A stretch of DNA of 57,416 nucleotides. Origin: an uncultured Bacteroidia bacterium. Its GTDB lineage: Bacteria > Bacteroidota > Bacteroidia > J057 > CALLMJ01. Positions 20,103 through 29,428 of this stretch are shown here, in pieces. Each line of letters opens with the position of its first letter. The stretch's first letter is position 1. The stretch spans positions 1 through 57,416 of the forward strand of contig CALLNY010000026.1 in the NCBI GenBank assembly GCA_938005475.1. The letters run 5' to 3'. Below the pieces are notes generated by a model, which did no database searches, was not told the origin of the DNA, and worked only from the letters and a program-made list of their open reading frames with translations. A program made the position numbers and the translations under genes.

Positions 20103-22208
20103 TTATGCTTTGGATTTAATACCTTTCACTTTTGTTATCACTTCCTCTTGTATATTGCGAGGTGTTTGTTCATAGTGATCGAAAACCATGGTTGAGAACG
20201 CTCTTCCCGAAGACATCGTTCTCAACTGAGTTACATACCCAAACATTTCAGCTAATGGAACTAACGCATTTACTACCTGTGCTGAACCCCTTGAATCCAT
20301 AGATATTATTTGCCCACGTCTTCTATTTAAATCTCCTACGATAGTCCCCATATATTCCTCAGGAGTTACTACTTCCACTTTCATAATAGGCTCTAACAAA
20401 ATAGGATTGGCTTTTAAACATGCCTCTTTAAATGCGTATCTCCCTGCTAACTCAAAAGAAATGGAATCTGAATCTACTTCGTGATAAGAACCATCTATTA
20501 ATCTTACTTTTATACCATCACAAATATAGCCTGCCAATACCCCTTCATTCATAGCAAGTTTTATTCCTTTTTCAACAGAGGGTATAAATTCTTTAGGTAT
20601 TACCCCACCTTTAATTTCATTGATAAACTCAAAACCTTTATATCCTGGTATTGGAGAAAATTCCACTACCACATCCGCAAATTTTCCTCTACCTCCTGTT
20701 TGTTTTTTAAACACCTCTCTATGCTGTACAGTGGTTGTTATCGTTTCCCGGTAGGATACTTGGGGTTGACCTTCGTTCACTTCTACTTTGAATTCGCGTC
20801 TCATTCTATCCACAATAATCTCCAAATGAAGCTCTCCCATCCCTGCAATTATGGTTTGCCCTGTTTCTTCATCTGTTTTTACTCGGAAAGTAGGATCTTC
20901 TTCTGCCAGTTTTGCTAATGCATTAGACATTTTATCAGCATCCGCCTGTGTTTTCGGCTCAACTGCTATCTCAATCACAGGTTCAGGGAATTCCATCGAT
21001 TCCAAAGCTATTGGATGGTCTACATCACAGATGGTATCCCCAGTTCTTACATTTTTTAATCCTACAGCCGCCGCAATATCCCCAGCTTCCACAATATCAA
21101 TAGGATTTTGCTTGTTAGCATGCATTTGTACAACTCTACTAATTCTCTCTTTCTCCCCTGTGCGAGTGTTTAGAACATAAGACCCAGAATTTAAAACCCC
21201 AGAATAAACTCTAAAGAAAGCTAAACGACCTACGTAGGGGTCTGTCATAATTTTAAAAGCTAGCGCCGTAAAATAATCCTCATTACTAGGTTTTCTAATT
21301 TCTTCTTCGCCTGTTTTAGGATTGATACCTTTTACTGGTGGTAAATCATTAGGAGCAGGTAAATATCTACAAACCGCATCCAAAGCCGCCTGCACCCCTT
21401 TATTCTTGAAAGAAGAACCACACATCACAGGAAAAATAGACATAGATAATACAGCCTGTCTTAATGCCGCAATAATCTCATCTTCCGTAATACTATCTTG
21501 GTCTTCAAAGAATTTTTCTAATAATTTGTCATCATATTCCGCAACCGATTCAATAAGATGCTGGCGCCAATGGTCTACTTCCTCAACAAGCTCATCAGGA
21601 ACAGGAACTTCTCTGTAGGTCATTCCATAATCATCTTCATTCCATACAATACCTTTTCTCGTAATTAAATCTACTACCCCTTTAAAGTTTTCTTCTACTC
21701 CAATTGGAACTTGTAGTGGTACAGGATTAGCACCTAAGCGTTCTTTGATTTGACCTACTACTTTAAAAAAATCCGCTCCCGCCCTATCCATCTTATTTAC
21801 AAAACAGATACGAGGAACTCTGTACTTATTAGCCTGTCTCCAAACGGTTTCCGATTGAGGCTCAACGCCCCCTACCGAACAGAACAACGCAATCGCTCCG
21901 TCTAAAACCCTCAAAGAACGCTCTACTTCTACCGTAAAGTCTACGTGACCAGGAGTATCAATAATATTTATTCTATAGTCCTCATTTCTGTATTTCCAGT
22001 AGGTAGTAGTACAAGCCGATGTAATCGTTATACCTCTCTCTTGCTCTTGCACCATCCAGTCCATCGTTGCCGCTCCATCATGAACTTCGCCCATTTTATG
22101 AACAATGCCCGTATAAAATAAAATTCTTTCCGTTGTTGTAGTTTTACCGGCATCAATATGAGCCATGATACCAATGTTTCTGCAATGTGATAAATCTGTT
22201 TTTTTCAT
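20103..22208 (-). CDS. fusA: Elongation factor G
   Basis: 701 aa from ATG 22208 (a TTG two codons earlier extends the frame but is not needed). GTPase motifs are AHIDAGKT (16-23), DTPGH (84-88) and NKMD (138-141); domains II-V follow to the C-terminus. It drives translocation of tRNA and mRNA on the ribosome. tuf does not follow it, unlike in Proteobacteria and Firmicutes. Confidence 0.98.
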   Translation of the reverse strand: MKKTDLSHCRNIGIMAHIDAGKTTTTERILFYTGIVHKMGEVHDGAATMDWMVQEQERGITITSACTTTYWKYRNEDYRINIIDTPGHVDFTVEVERSLRVLDGAIALFCSVGGVEPQSETVWRQANKYRVPRICFVNKMDRAGADFFKVVGQIKERLGANPVPLQVPIGVEENFKGVVDLITRKGIVWNEDDYGMTYREVPVPDELVEEVDHWRQHLIESVAEYDDKLLEKFFEDQDSITEDEIIAALRQAVLSMSIFPVMCGSSFKNKGVQAALDAVCRYLPAPNDLPPVKGINPKTGEEEIRKPSNEDYFTALAFKIMTDPYVGRLAFFRVYSGVLNSGSYVLNTRTGEKERISRVVQMHANKQNPIDIVEAGDIAAAVGLKNVRTGDTICDVDHPIALESMEFPEPVIEIAVEPKTQADADKMSNALAKLAEEDPTFRVKTDEETGQTIIAGMGELHLEIIVDRMRREFKVEVNEGQPQVSYRETITTTVQHREVFKKQTGGRGKFADVVVEFSPIPGYKGFEFINEIKGGVIPKEFIPSVEKGIKLAMNEGVLAGYICDGIKVRLIDGSYHEVDSDSISFELAGRYAFKEACLKANPILLEPIMKVEVVTPEEYMGTIVGDLNRRRGQIISMDSRGSAQVVNALVPLAEMFGYVTQLRTMSSGRAFSTMVFDHYEQTPRNIQEEVITKVKGIKSKA

Positions 22209-22222
22209 TGTCAATTAAATTA

Positions 22223-22690
22223 TTAAAATCTGAAGTGTGAAAAAGCTTTATTCGCTTCTGCCATTTTATGAGTATCTTCTTTCTTTTTGAATGCGGCTCC
22301 TTCCCCTTTTGAGGCTGAAATAATTTCATTACATAATCTTTCTGTCATAGTCTTCTCACTTCTTTTTCTAGCGTATGTGATTAACCATATCATCCCCAAA
22401 GAAATTCTTCTCTCAGGCCTTACTTCCGTAGGAACTTGAAAAGTGGCTCCGCCAATTCTTCTACTTTTTACCTCAACCACTGGCATTACATTGTTCAAAG
22501 CATTTTGAAATACTTCTAAACCAGGTTGTTGTAATTTTTTTTCAATCAACTCCAACGCATCATAAAAAATAGTAAATGCAAGATTTTTTTTACCGTGCAT
22601 CATGAGCTTATTTACAAATTTGGTTACCACTTCAGATTTATATTTTGGATCGGGCAACACATATCTTTTAGGTGCTTTTCTATTTCTCAT
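22223..22690 (-). CDS. rpsG: 30S ribosomal protein S7
   Basis: 155 aa. It starts [15 protein letters not shown] and has the conserved [16 protein letters not shown] loop that touches the E-site tRNA. 5 nt after rpsL. Confidence 0.98.
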   Translation of the reverse strand: MRNRKAPKRYVLPDPKYKSEVVTKFVNKLMMHGKKNLAFTIFYDALELIEKKLQQPGLEVFQNALNNVMPVVEVKSRRIGGATFQVPTEVRPERRISLGMIWLITYARKRSEKTMTERLCNEIISASKGEGAAFKKKEDTHKMAEANKAFSHFRF

Positions 22691-22695
22691 AAAAT

Positions 22696-23106
22696 TTATT
22701 TCTTCTTAGTAACTCCTCCTTTTGCAGCCGTTGGTTTTTGATTTTTCTTTGTGCCATATTTAGAACGCGATTGCTTTCTATCGTTCACTCCTGCTGTATC
22801 TAATGCGCCTCTAACTATATGATAACGAACGCCTGGCAAATCTTTAACACGACCACCTCTCACTAAAACAATAGAGTGCTCTTGCAAATTATGACCTTCA
22901 CCAGGAATATATGCAATTACCTCTATACCATTTGACAACTTCACCTTTGCCACTTTTCTTTGCGCAGAATTTGGCTTTTTGGGTGTTGTTATATAAACAC
23001 GCGTACATACCCCCCTCTTCTGTGGGCATGAATCCAATGCCGGAGATTTACTTTTCCATGCTTTTGGAGTTCGTGCTTTTCTTACTAGCTGCTGTATCGT
23101 TGGCAT
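22696..23106 (-). CDS. rpsL: 30S ribosomal protein S12
   Basis: 136 aa, first gene of the operon. The [18 protein letters not shown] loop keeps lysine at the position equivalent to E. coli K43, and [12 protein letters not shown] keeps K88. The decoding-site residues changed in streptomycin-resistant mutants are therefore wild type. A short basic Lys/Ala tail follows the usual end. Confidence 0.98.
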   Translation of the reverse strand: MPTIQQLVRKARTPKAWKSKSPALDSCPQKRGVCTRVYITTPKKPNSAQRKVAKVKLSNGIEVIAYIPGEGHNLQEHSIVLVRGGRVKDLPGVRYHIVRGALDTAGVNDRKQSRSKYGTKKNQKPTAAKGGVTKKK

Positions 23107-23156
23107 ACTTTTTTCTTTTTAATAATGAATAGTTTACAATTCCAATTTTAGAACCG

Positions 23157-23188
23157 CAAAATTACTTTTTTTTACTCATCCCTCCAAA
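23157..23188 (-). promoter_or_regulatory. Promoter of the rpsL-rplQ ribosomal operon
   Basis: On the minus strand: TTTG (23188-23185), 20 nt, then TAATTTTG (23164-23157) followed by CGG. This fits the Bacteroidota TTTG/TAnnTTTG promoter pattern. It lies 50 nt before the rpsL ATG, and no promoter of equal quality was noticed inside the 17.6-kb operon. Confidence 0.7.
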
Positions 23189-23253
23189 TTTTTTTTTTAA
23201 ATTTATTCATAATCCTATAAAAAACTTTTTCATCATAGAGAATAACCACTTAA

Positions 23254-24147
23254 TCAAATACTTAAACCCAATCTAGGAACTAATAAATTTAAAGACTTTG
23301 TTTGTACCTTCACACAAAACTTCTTCCCTGTACGTACTGCTTCCCCATCTACATGACCATAATCCTCCCCACTTCTCTCTATCCATACTTCCCTAAAATC
23401 CCAACGACCATATTCATCTAACTTATGACAAGTCGCATTAAATATCCGGTAAATAGCCACTGGTAATTTTAGACTTGAAACTAAATCTAATTTACAAAGT
23501 TGTAATGTACCATCTAATGCTGAAGAACCTGGTGAAAAATACGCACCATTACCAAATTGAGAGGTATTCGCTACCGATAAAATTTGCGGTTGTATCTCAA
23601 AACTATCTTTGCCTTCAATAGTAATAACATATCGCTCCGTACGTTTTTTAAAATACTCGGATAACGCCAGTTTCACGTAAGGTACAAAGCCTCTATGGCT
23701 TAAATTACTAAACATATACGCAACCTTAGCATCTATACCTGTTCCCATAAAACCAATAAAAGGAATATCATTTAATAGCCCCGTATCAATTCGTTGTATA
23801 TGCCCTTTTTCAAGGAGTTCTAATGCCTTTTTAGTATCTTTTGGAATATGGAAATGCCTCGCAATACCATCCCCCGAACCATTAGGAATAATCCCTAAAC
23901 ATATATCCGTCCCAATAAAATGCTTACCTACACAATGCACAGTCCCATCGCCCCCAACTGCAAAAACAACCTCAAAATTCCCTGATTTTGCTTCCGAAAT
24001 CAAGCTATCTAATTGGTCCTTCTCCTCCCATATCCTCACAACAGAACCAGATCCTACATTCTTTAAATACCTATCTATCGTATTTTTTACCTGCAAATAA
24101 TTCTTATGCCCTGATTTGGGATTAACAATAAAGTACGCTTTTTTCAT
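23254..24147 (-). CDS. Diacylglycerol/lipid kinase (DagK/YegS family)
   Basis: A 297-aa protein with the DAGK catalytic fold. It has NPKSGHKN (9-16), the nucleotide-binding GGDGTVHCVG (65-74) and PNGSGDGIARH (88-98), then a C-terminal beta-sandwich with GHVDGEAV near the end. Members phosphorylate diacylglycerol or related lipids with ATP at the inner membrane. Which lipid is used cannot be told. It has its own -7 box and is divergent from ffh. Confidence 0.88.
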   Translation of the reverse strand: MKKAYFIVNPKSGHKNYLQVKNTIDRYLKNVGSGSVVRIWEEKDQLDSLISEAKSGNFEVVFAVGGDGTVHCVGKHFIGTDICLGIIPNGSGDGIARHFHIPKDTKKALELLEKGHIQRIDTGLLNDIPFIGFMGTGIDAKVAYMFSNLSHRGFVPYVKLALSEYFKKRTERYVITIEGKDSFEIQPQILSVANTSQFGNGAYFSPGSSALDGTLQLCKLDLVSSLKLPVAIYRIFNATCHKLDEYGRWDFREVWIERSGEDYGHVDGEAVRTGKKFCVKVQTKSLNLLVPRLGLSI

Positions 24148-24162
24148 TTAGCTAAAAGTTCG

Positions 24163-24170
24163 CAAAGCTA
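24163..24170 (-). promoter_or_regulatory. -7 box of the lipid kinase gene
   Basis: Minus strand TAGCTTTG followed by CG, 15 nt before the ATG. It matches TAnnTTTG; no clear -33 was found in the A/T-run upstream. Confidence 0.5.
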
Positions 24171-24278
24171 CTGCAAAAAAAATTAAAATAAAAAAACTCA
24201 TAATGAAGCATTTGATTTTTAATAAAATTATGTAGTACTAAAATTGCTTTTGCCAAATTACGGAATTCAAAAAAATTG

Positions 24279-24286
24279 TATTTTTG
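24279..24286 (+). promoter_or_regulatory. -7 box of ffh
   Basis: TATTTTTG followed by C, 24 nt before the ffh ATG. It is an exact TAnnTTTG match. The nearest TTTTG lies 26 nt upstream, further than usual. Confidence 0.55.
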
Positions 24287-24310
24287 CATACCCTTTAAAA
24301 TAAAAATAAT

Positions 24311-25657
24311 ATGTTTGAAAATTTAAGCCAGAAAATAGACAGGGCTCTTAAAACGCTAAGAGGTGCTGGTAAAATCAGCGAACTAAATGTATCAGAAACT
24401 ATACGTGAAATCCGCAAAGCATTAGTTGATGCGGATGTTAACTATAAAATAGCAAAAGAATTTACGGAAAAAATCAAGGCTGAAGCACTTGGCCGGGACG
24501 TCCTGATAGCCGTAGAACCTGGACAATTGATGGTAAAAATTGTTTTTGATGAACTTGTTCAATTGATGGGGGGTAGAACCGTTGGAATAAACCTTGCGGT
24601 TAAAGGACCTACTATAATTTTGATTGCAGGCTTACAAGGTTCAGGAAAAACCACTTTCTCAGGCAAATTAGCTAAATTTTTAAAAGGTAAAGGGAAACAA
24701 CCCCTGCTCGTAGCTGATGATATATATAGACCAGCCGCAATGGACCAACTACAAGTACTCGGTGAACAAATCGGTGTGCCTGTTTACCGTGAAGACAACA
24801 ACAAAAATCCTGTTCAAATTGCTTTAAATGCAATTCAATTCGCCAAAGACAACGGAAGAGATGTTATTATTATAGATACGGCCGGTCGTTTAGCGGTAGA
24901 CGAAGCCATGATGAAGGAAGTAGAAGATATCAAAAAAGCCGTTAATCCTCATGAAATTTTATTTGTAGTGGATGCCATGACCGGGCAAGATGCCGTAAAC
25001 ACTGCAAAAGCGTTCAATGACCGTCTAGATTTTTCAGGTGTTGTACTAACTAAATTAGATGGGGATACGCGGGGAGGAGCCGCTATCTCCATTCGTTATG
25101 TTGTCCAGAAACCTATTAAATTTATTGGTATCGGTGAAAAAATGGACGATATAGACTTCTTCCACCCAGACCGCATGGCATCTCGTATCCTTGGAATGGG
25201 AGACGTTCTTACTATTGTTGAAAAAGCCCAACAAGCCTTTGATAAAGCTGAAACAGAAAAACTACAAAAAAAACTCCGTAAAAATGAATTCGATTTTGAG
25301 GATTTCCTCACTCAATTGAATACCATCAAAAAAATGGGAAACATAAAAGACCTCATCGCTATGATACCCGGCATGAGTAAAATGTTACCTGAAGATATAA
25401 ATATTGATGAAAAAGATTTTAAACATATCGAAGCAATCATCCTTTCAATGACTAAAAAAGAAAGAAAAAAACCCGAAATTATTAACGGCTCCCGTAGAAA
25501 AAGAATTGCATTGGGCAGTGGTACTTCCGTACAAGAAGTCAATCAATTGCTCAAGCAATTTGCAGATATGAAAAAAATGATGAAAACCCTTAATAAACTC
25601 ACAAAAGATGGTAAAGAAATAAAAAACTTACCGCCTAGCCTTTTCAAGTTAAAGTGA
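24311..25657 (+). CDS. ffh: Signal recognition particle protein Ffh
   Basis: 448 aa. The N domain is followed by the G domain with P-loop GLQGSGKTT (107-115), DTAGR and TKLDGD. The methionine-rich M domain (about 325-445: MGNIKDLIAMIPGMSKM..., then GSGTSVQEVNQLLKQF) binds 4.5S RNA and signal sequences. It targets membrane proteins co-translationally to SecYEG. No SRP RNA gene was recognised nearby. Confidence 0.98.
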   Translation: MFENLSQKIDRALKTLRGAGKISELNVSETIREIRKALVDADVNYKIAKEFTEKIKAEALGRDVLIAVEPGQLMVKIVFDELVQLMGGRTVGINLAVKGPTIILIAGLQGSGKTTFSGKLAKFLKGKGKQPLLVADDIYRPAAMDQLQVLGEQIGVPVYREDNNKNPVQIALNAIQFAKDNGRDVIIIDTAGRLAVDEAMMKEVEDIKKAVNPHEILFVVDAMTGQDAVNTAKAFNDRLDFSGVVLTKLDGDTRGGAAISIRYVVQKPIKFIGIGEKMDDIDFFHPDRMASRILGMGDVLTIVEKAQQAFDKAETEKLQKKLRKNEFDFEDFLTQLNTIKKMGNIKDLIAMIPGMSKMLPEDINIDEKDFKHIEAIILSMTKKERKKPEIINGSRRKRIALGSGTSVQEVNQLLKQFADMKKMMKTLNKLTKDGKEIKNLPPSLFKLK

Positions 25658-25677
25658 TAATCTTATAGTAAAGAATG

Positions 25678-25700
25678 AAAGCTGTCCTTTGGACAGCTTT
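25678..25700. terminator. Bidirectional hairpin terminator between ffh and the convergent gene
   Basis: Perfect 10-bp stem AAAGCTGTCC (25678-25687) / GGACAGCTTT (25691-25700) with a 3-nt loop, 21 nt after the ffh stop and 23 nt from the convergent stop. T-runs are short on either side, but the stem is very stable and the position fits. Confidence 0.8.
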
Positions 25701-25722
25701 CATAAAAATATTTGCTTGATTT

Positions 25723-26652
25723 TTATTCTACCTTTAAGAAATTAGGCACTTGGGTTAAATCAATTTTAGGGGCATTTTCAGTACAATCAATATCAGTTTT
25801 GAACTCAAAATAAGTGATTTGGTCCATAGGCAAAGAATTATATTGCAATCCCATTAAGATAGGACCAACTACGTTTGCGACTTGTTCGGTATTAGTGTTA
25901 AATATTCTGTAACCTTTCACAGTTCCATCTTTTGCAACGGAGATTTCAGCTAAAACATGAGCGAGCCCACAAATTCCTGCTTTTCTCAGAGAAGATTTAA
26001 AATAAATAGCCATAGCGGTCTCACCTTGTTTGTATGTAGGAATGACTGCCACAGGTCCCGGCGCATCTATTTTAGATTTAATATGCGATTCATCGGGTTT
26101 TCTATCACCTGCACTTACATATTTGGGTTTGGGTAATGGTTGCGCAAAAACATCATTGGTAGGTTGTGGATGATTATCTTTTTTTACCACATCTTTATTG
26201 CTTGGTTGGTTATTAGTAACAATTTGCCCACCACCTTTGGGTAAAGGAATTTCCACATATTGATTATCATCAGGCTTATTCGCACAAGCTAAAAGGGGTT
26301 TTACTTCCAAGTAAACCGATTTAGGAGATTTAATATTGGCAGTATTCCAACGGATATGTTTAATGATATCCACAATCGATTTTTTATAACATTCATTTTT
26401 ACCTGTTAAAGCTTTTGCGGAAATAGTAGAACCGTTCGGGTCAATTTTGATTTCAAGATAGATGGCGTCATTTCCACAGCACTTTGTACTTTTTTCTAAA
26501 GTGGAATAGATATAACCCTGAACCGTGTTCGTACCATCATTGAAAATAAAAGTGAAAGGGTCTGCGATAGCTTTTGTTACATCAAAGACTTGCGCTTGCG
26601 ATGCTTCATATAGTCCAAAACCTAATAGCAATAAACTCAATATTTTTTTCAT
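25723..26652 (-). CDS. Secreted protein with two TonB-C-like repeats
   Basis: 309 aa with a Sec signal peptide (MKKILSLLLLGFGLYEASQA). An N-terminal module (about 35-120) and a C-terminal module (about 210-300) both show the beta-alpha-beta pattern of the TonB C-terminal domain. An Asn/Pro/Lys-rich linker (125-200) joins them. Each module has Cys pairs (KCCGND with NECYK; ICGLAH with DIDCTE) that could form disulfides. There is no N-terminal membrane anchor or ExbB/ExbD neighbour, so it is not an obvious energy transducer. Function unknown. Confidence 0.7.
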   Translation of the reverse strand: MKKILSLLLLGFGLYEASQAQVFDVTKAIADPFTFIFNDGTNTVQGYIYSTLEKSTKCCGNDAIYLEIKIDPNGSTISAKALTGKNECYKKSIVDIIKHIRWNTANIKSPKSVYLEVKPLLACANKPDDNQYVEIPLPKGGGQIVTNNQPSNKDVVKKDNHPQPTNDVFAQPLPKPKYVSAGDRKPDESHIKSKIDAPGPVAVIPTYKQGETAMAIYFKSSLRKAGICGLAHVLAEISVAKDGTVKGYRIFNTNTEQVANVVGPILMGLQYNSLPMDQITYFEFKTDIDCTENAPKIDLTQVPNFLKVE

Positions 26653-26675
26653 TACTTACAAATATTTCTAAACTG

Positions 26676-26705
26676 CAAAAATAAATCACTATTTTTCAAA
26701 AACAA
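26676..26705 (-). promoter_or_regulatory. Promoter of the secreted TonB-C-like gene
   Basis: Minus strand TTG (26705-26703), 19-nt spacer, TATTTTTG (26683-26676) followed by C, 23 nt before the ATG. A good match to the Bacteroidota pattern. Confidence 0.6.
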
Positions 26706-26723
26706 TACATTTTGAAATTTTTT

Positions 26724-27995
26724 TTATAAATTTTCGTTTATAGAAACCCAATGATAATTTTTACCTATTTTTTGCCCCATGATAATAGAATCTTCAAAAC
26801 AAAAAGGCTGATGACAGTTTAGTAATGAGTGTAAAAATAAATGTTTTTGTTCTTTGATTTCAAACTCTTCGGATAATAAGTTTTGGAACTCTTGGTTTCG
26901 TGTTTTGTGAATTTCTAAGCAAAGCTGTAGCGAAATTGCTGAAGCTTGAACTAATAAAACTTTCACTCCTGCTTTGTTAGCATAATTATACACAGTAGAA
27001 GTCCAAGTTTCATCCATAAAAGAAAAGTCTTTGGGTTGAATATGGAACACTGCTACTTCTTTTTTTACAATCCTTATAGCGATATCTTTGTTGAGTTTTT
27101 CAGGAATACCAATCCAAGTGCCATTCGCGTCTATATCCCAAAAACACTTAACTTCAAGAGGAATATTAGCATTTTTTAGAGGTTTAATGGTTTTGGGGTG
27201 AATGACAGTAGCACCGTAGAAGGTCATTTCTATCGCTTGTTCATAGGATAAATAATCAATTTTTTGAGCATCGGGGATTTTCTTGGGGTCTCCACTCATA
27301 ATTCCTGCAACATCTTTCCACACTACCACTTTTTCTGCTCCCAAGATAGCCCCTAAAATAGAAGCTGTATAATCCGAGCCCTCCCTGCCCAACGTTGTGG
27401 TTATTCCTTCCACCGTAGAGCCAATATAGCCCTGTGTTACTACCAAAAATCCTTTCTTTACATTTTGAAAGTTTTCTTTTACTCTCTGATTAGTAATAGA
27501 CCAGATAATATCTGCTTGTCGGTACTGATGATCTGTAATAATGAAATTTCGGGCATCTTTCCATTCATTTTCAATTCCAACAAAAGATAAATAAGAAGTA
27601 ATAATCTTTGTGGATAGTAGTTCTCCGTAAGCCATTACTTTGTCCCAAATTCTATTGGGATAGTCTCCTAATAATAAAATTCCTTGTGTGATGGATTGTA
27701 ACTCCATAAAAAAGGGCGCTATATGTTCTTGTATCTCATAAGCATGGTCATGAAATAAATTATCAATAATTTGATAATGGAAATCTTGAATTTTCTTAAA
27801 TTGTTTCCATGTTTCTGATACTAAATTTTGAGTAGCAAACTTTGCTAAATCTTCTAATGCGTTAGTCGTTTTATCCATTGCGGAAATGACTACCACTAAT
27901 TCATGTTCTTGATAATATTTTTTTAAGATATTCGTTGTATTGATAACACCTTCTGCATTTTTTACAGAAGCGCCCCCAAATTTAAAAACTATCAT
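26724..27995 (-). CDS. Aspartate kinase
   Basis: 423 aa. The amino-acid kinase domain starts with VFKFGGASV (3-11) and has TTLGREGSDYTA (aspartate/ATP site) and VVWKDVAGIMSGDPKKI. A C-terminal segment from about 305 looks like a degenerate ACT regulatory region. It makes aspartyl phosphate, the entry to lysine, threonine, methionine and diaminopimelate synthesis. It is monofunctional, with no homoserine dehydrogenase fused. It starts 6 nt after the histidine kinase stop, as third gene of a minus-strand unit. Confidence 0.92.
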   Translation of the reverse strand: MIVFKFGGASVKNAEGVINTTNILKKYYQEHELVVVISAMDKTTNALEDLAKFATQNLVSETWKQFKKIQDFHYQIIDNLFHDHAYEIQEHIAPFFMELQSITQGILLLGDYPNRIWDKVMAYGELLSTKIITSYLSFVGIENEWKDARNFIITDHQYRQADIIWSITNQRVKENFQNVKKGFLVVTQGYIGSTVEGITTTLGREGSDYTASILGAILGAEKVVVWKDVAGIMSGDPKKIPDAQKIDYLSYEQAIEMTFYGATVIHPKTIKPLKNANIPLEVKCFWDIDANGTWIGIPEKLNKDIAIRIVKKEVAVFHIQPKDFSFMDETWTSTVYNYANKAGVKVLLVQASAISLQLCLEIHKTRNQEFQNLLSEEFEIKEQKHLFLHSLLNCHQPFCFEDSIIMGQKIGKNYHWVSINENL

Positions 27996-28001
27996 CTAAA
28001 T

Positions 28002-29378
28002 TTAAAAAATAAGCTCAAAATTAGCACCATTTTGGTTATAATAAATTAATCTTCCGTTAATTTGTTTAGTTAAGATATTCACAAGGCTCAACCCTAATGA
28101 TTTAACTTTATTAATATCAAAATCCTGCGGTAGACCTATACCATCATCTTTGAGATATAAGATAGATTGGTTCTCATGAGTTTTATATTCTATTGTTAAC
28201 TCTATAACTTCATCCTGTGATTTTGCATGTTTTAACGCATTGGAAATTAGCTCATTCAATATAATAGCAATCGGAGAGGCGAGCTGAATATCTAAAATTA
28301 AATACTCTACACTTAAATTTAATTGTACTAGATGTTTGGGTTTTCGCAGCGTTTGAATAAGGTTATTGACTAATAATTTAATGTAATTATTCATCAAAAC
28401 TTGATTTAAACTATTAGACTTATAAAGTTGGTCATGTAGTAAAGCAATAGAATGAACACGACTTTGGGTAATTTTGAAAGTATTAAGTGTTTCTTTGTTC
28501 TGTATATAACTCATTTGTAAACTCAAAAGAGAGGATATGACTTGCAAATTATTTTTTACTCTGTGATGTATTTCTTTGATTAGACTTTCTTTTTCTTTTA
28601 GTGCATTTTGCATCAGTTGCTGATTGAGTTTGGTGGTCGTAACATCAACAAAATAGGCTAATAAATATTGTGTAACACCGACAGAATTAGATACAGTATT
28701 GATTTTTAAATTGATATACAGCGTTTCGTTCTGTTTATTCAAGAAAGGTAAATCCATTTCAAAAGGGTCATGAGAGCTCAAGAATTGGCTGATAAAATGA
28801 ATAAAGATTTCATCTTTACTGTCCAATAAAAAATTAAAAATACTTTTTCCTATGAGTTCGTCTGCACTATAACCTAATAATTTACATAAGGCAGGATTCA
28901 CTTGTTGAAAAATAAAATTTTGTGTTAATTGTGCAATACCGTTAGGAGCATTGAAAAATAAGGACTTGTATTCGGATTCTGAAGCCTCTATCACTCTCTG
29001 AGATTGAAATTTATCTGTTATATCCCTAACAATACAAAGAGTTTCTTCATTTTTTAGCGGTATAATTTTTATAAATAGTCTTTGGTTATAAAAATCTATC
29101 TCAAAAGAAAAATCTAAATTCTCAATAAAATTTCTTTTATACTCGCTCTTAATTTTGTAGTAATCTAATATAGGAATACAATCCTTAATAGTTTTGTTAA
29201 CAATGGGAACGAATCCGTGAATACTAAAATTAGGACTCGCATCTATAATAATGCCATTTTTATCAAGAAAAAAATAATAGTCTTGAAAATAGGCTAATAC
29301 TTTTTTTAGTTCTTCTCTATTTTCAATAAAAATTTTGGAGTTTTCCATAATTTTAGTTATGATAAAAAAAGAAGCCAT
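28002..29378 (-). CDS. PAS-domain sensor histidine kinase (HisKA_2 type)
   Basis: 458 aa from ATG 29378 (448 aa if the ATG at 29348, MENSKIF, is used; I cannot decide). There are two PAS-like domains (about 20-125 and 130-250), then a HisKA_2 dimerisation domain with the phospho-acceptor motif EIHHRVKNNLQ (H271/H272). The HATPase_c domain follows, with NELISNALKHA (N box) and DDGIGLP (G box). No membrane segment is evident, so it is likely a soluble sensor. No response regulator is adjacent, making it an orphan kinase. It sits between an oxoamine synthase and aspartate kinase. Confidence 0.9.
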   Translation of the reverse strand: MASFFIITKIMENSKIFIENREELKKVLAYFQDYYFFLDKNGIIIDASPNFSIHGFVPIVNKTIKDCIPILDYYKIKSEYKRNFIENLDFSFEIDFYNQRLFIKIIPLKNEETLCIVRDITDKFQSQRVIEASESEYKSLFFNAPNGIAQLTQNFIFQQVNPALCKLLGYSADELIGKSIFNFLLDSKDEIFIHFISQFLSSHDPFEMDLPFLNKQNETLYINLKINTVSNSVGVTQYLLAYFVDVTTTKLNQQLMQNALKEKESLIKEIHHRVKNNLQVISSLLSLQMSYIQNKETLNTFKITQSRVHSIALLHDQLYKSNSLNQVLMNNYIKLLVNNLIQTLRKPKHLVQLNLSVEYLILDIQLASPIAIILNELISNALKHAKSQDEVIELTIEYKTHENQSILYLKDDGIGLPQDFDINKVKSLGLSLVNILTKQINGRLIYYNQNGANFELIF

Positions 29379-29428
29379 AGCATCTTATTTCGTTTAAGTA
29401 AATCACCATGGCTTATTATAAGAAAAAT

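Noticed and set aside
20700-21618. Several plus-strand frames of 72-109 codons within fusA
   Set aside because: Antisense to EF-G, with low-complexity Ser/Ile-rich translations; shadows.
22209-22214. Upstream TTG start for fusA
   Set aside because: Adds two residues only; ATG at 22208 gives the canonical EF-G start.
23107-24310. SRP RNA or tRNA near ffh and the rpsL leader
   Set aside because: No GNRA-capped SRP hairpin or tRNA cloverleaf recognised; the gaps are AT-rich promoter regions.
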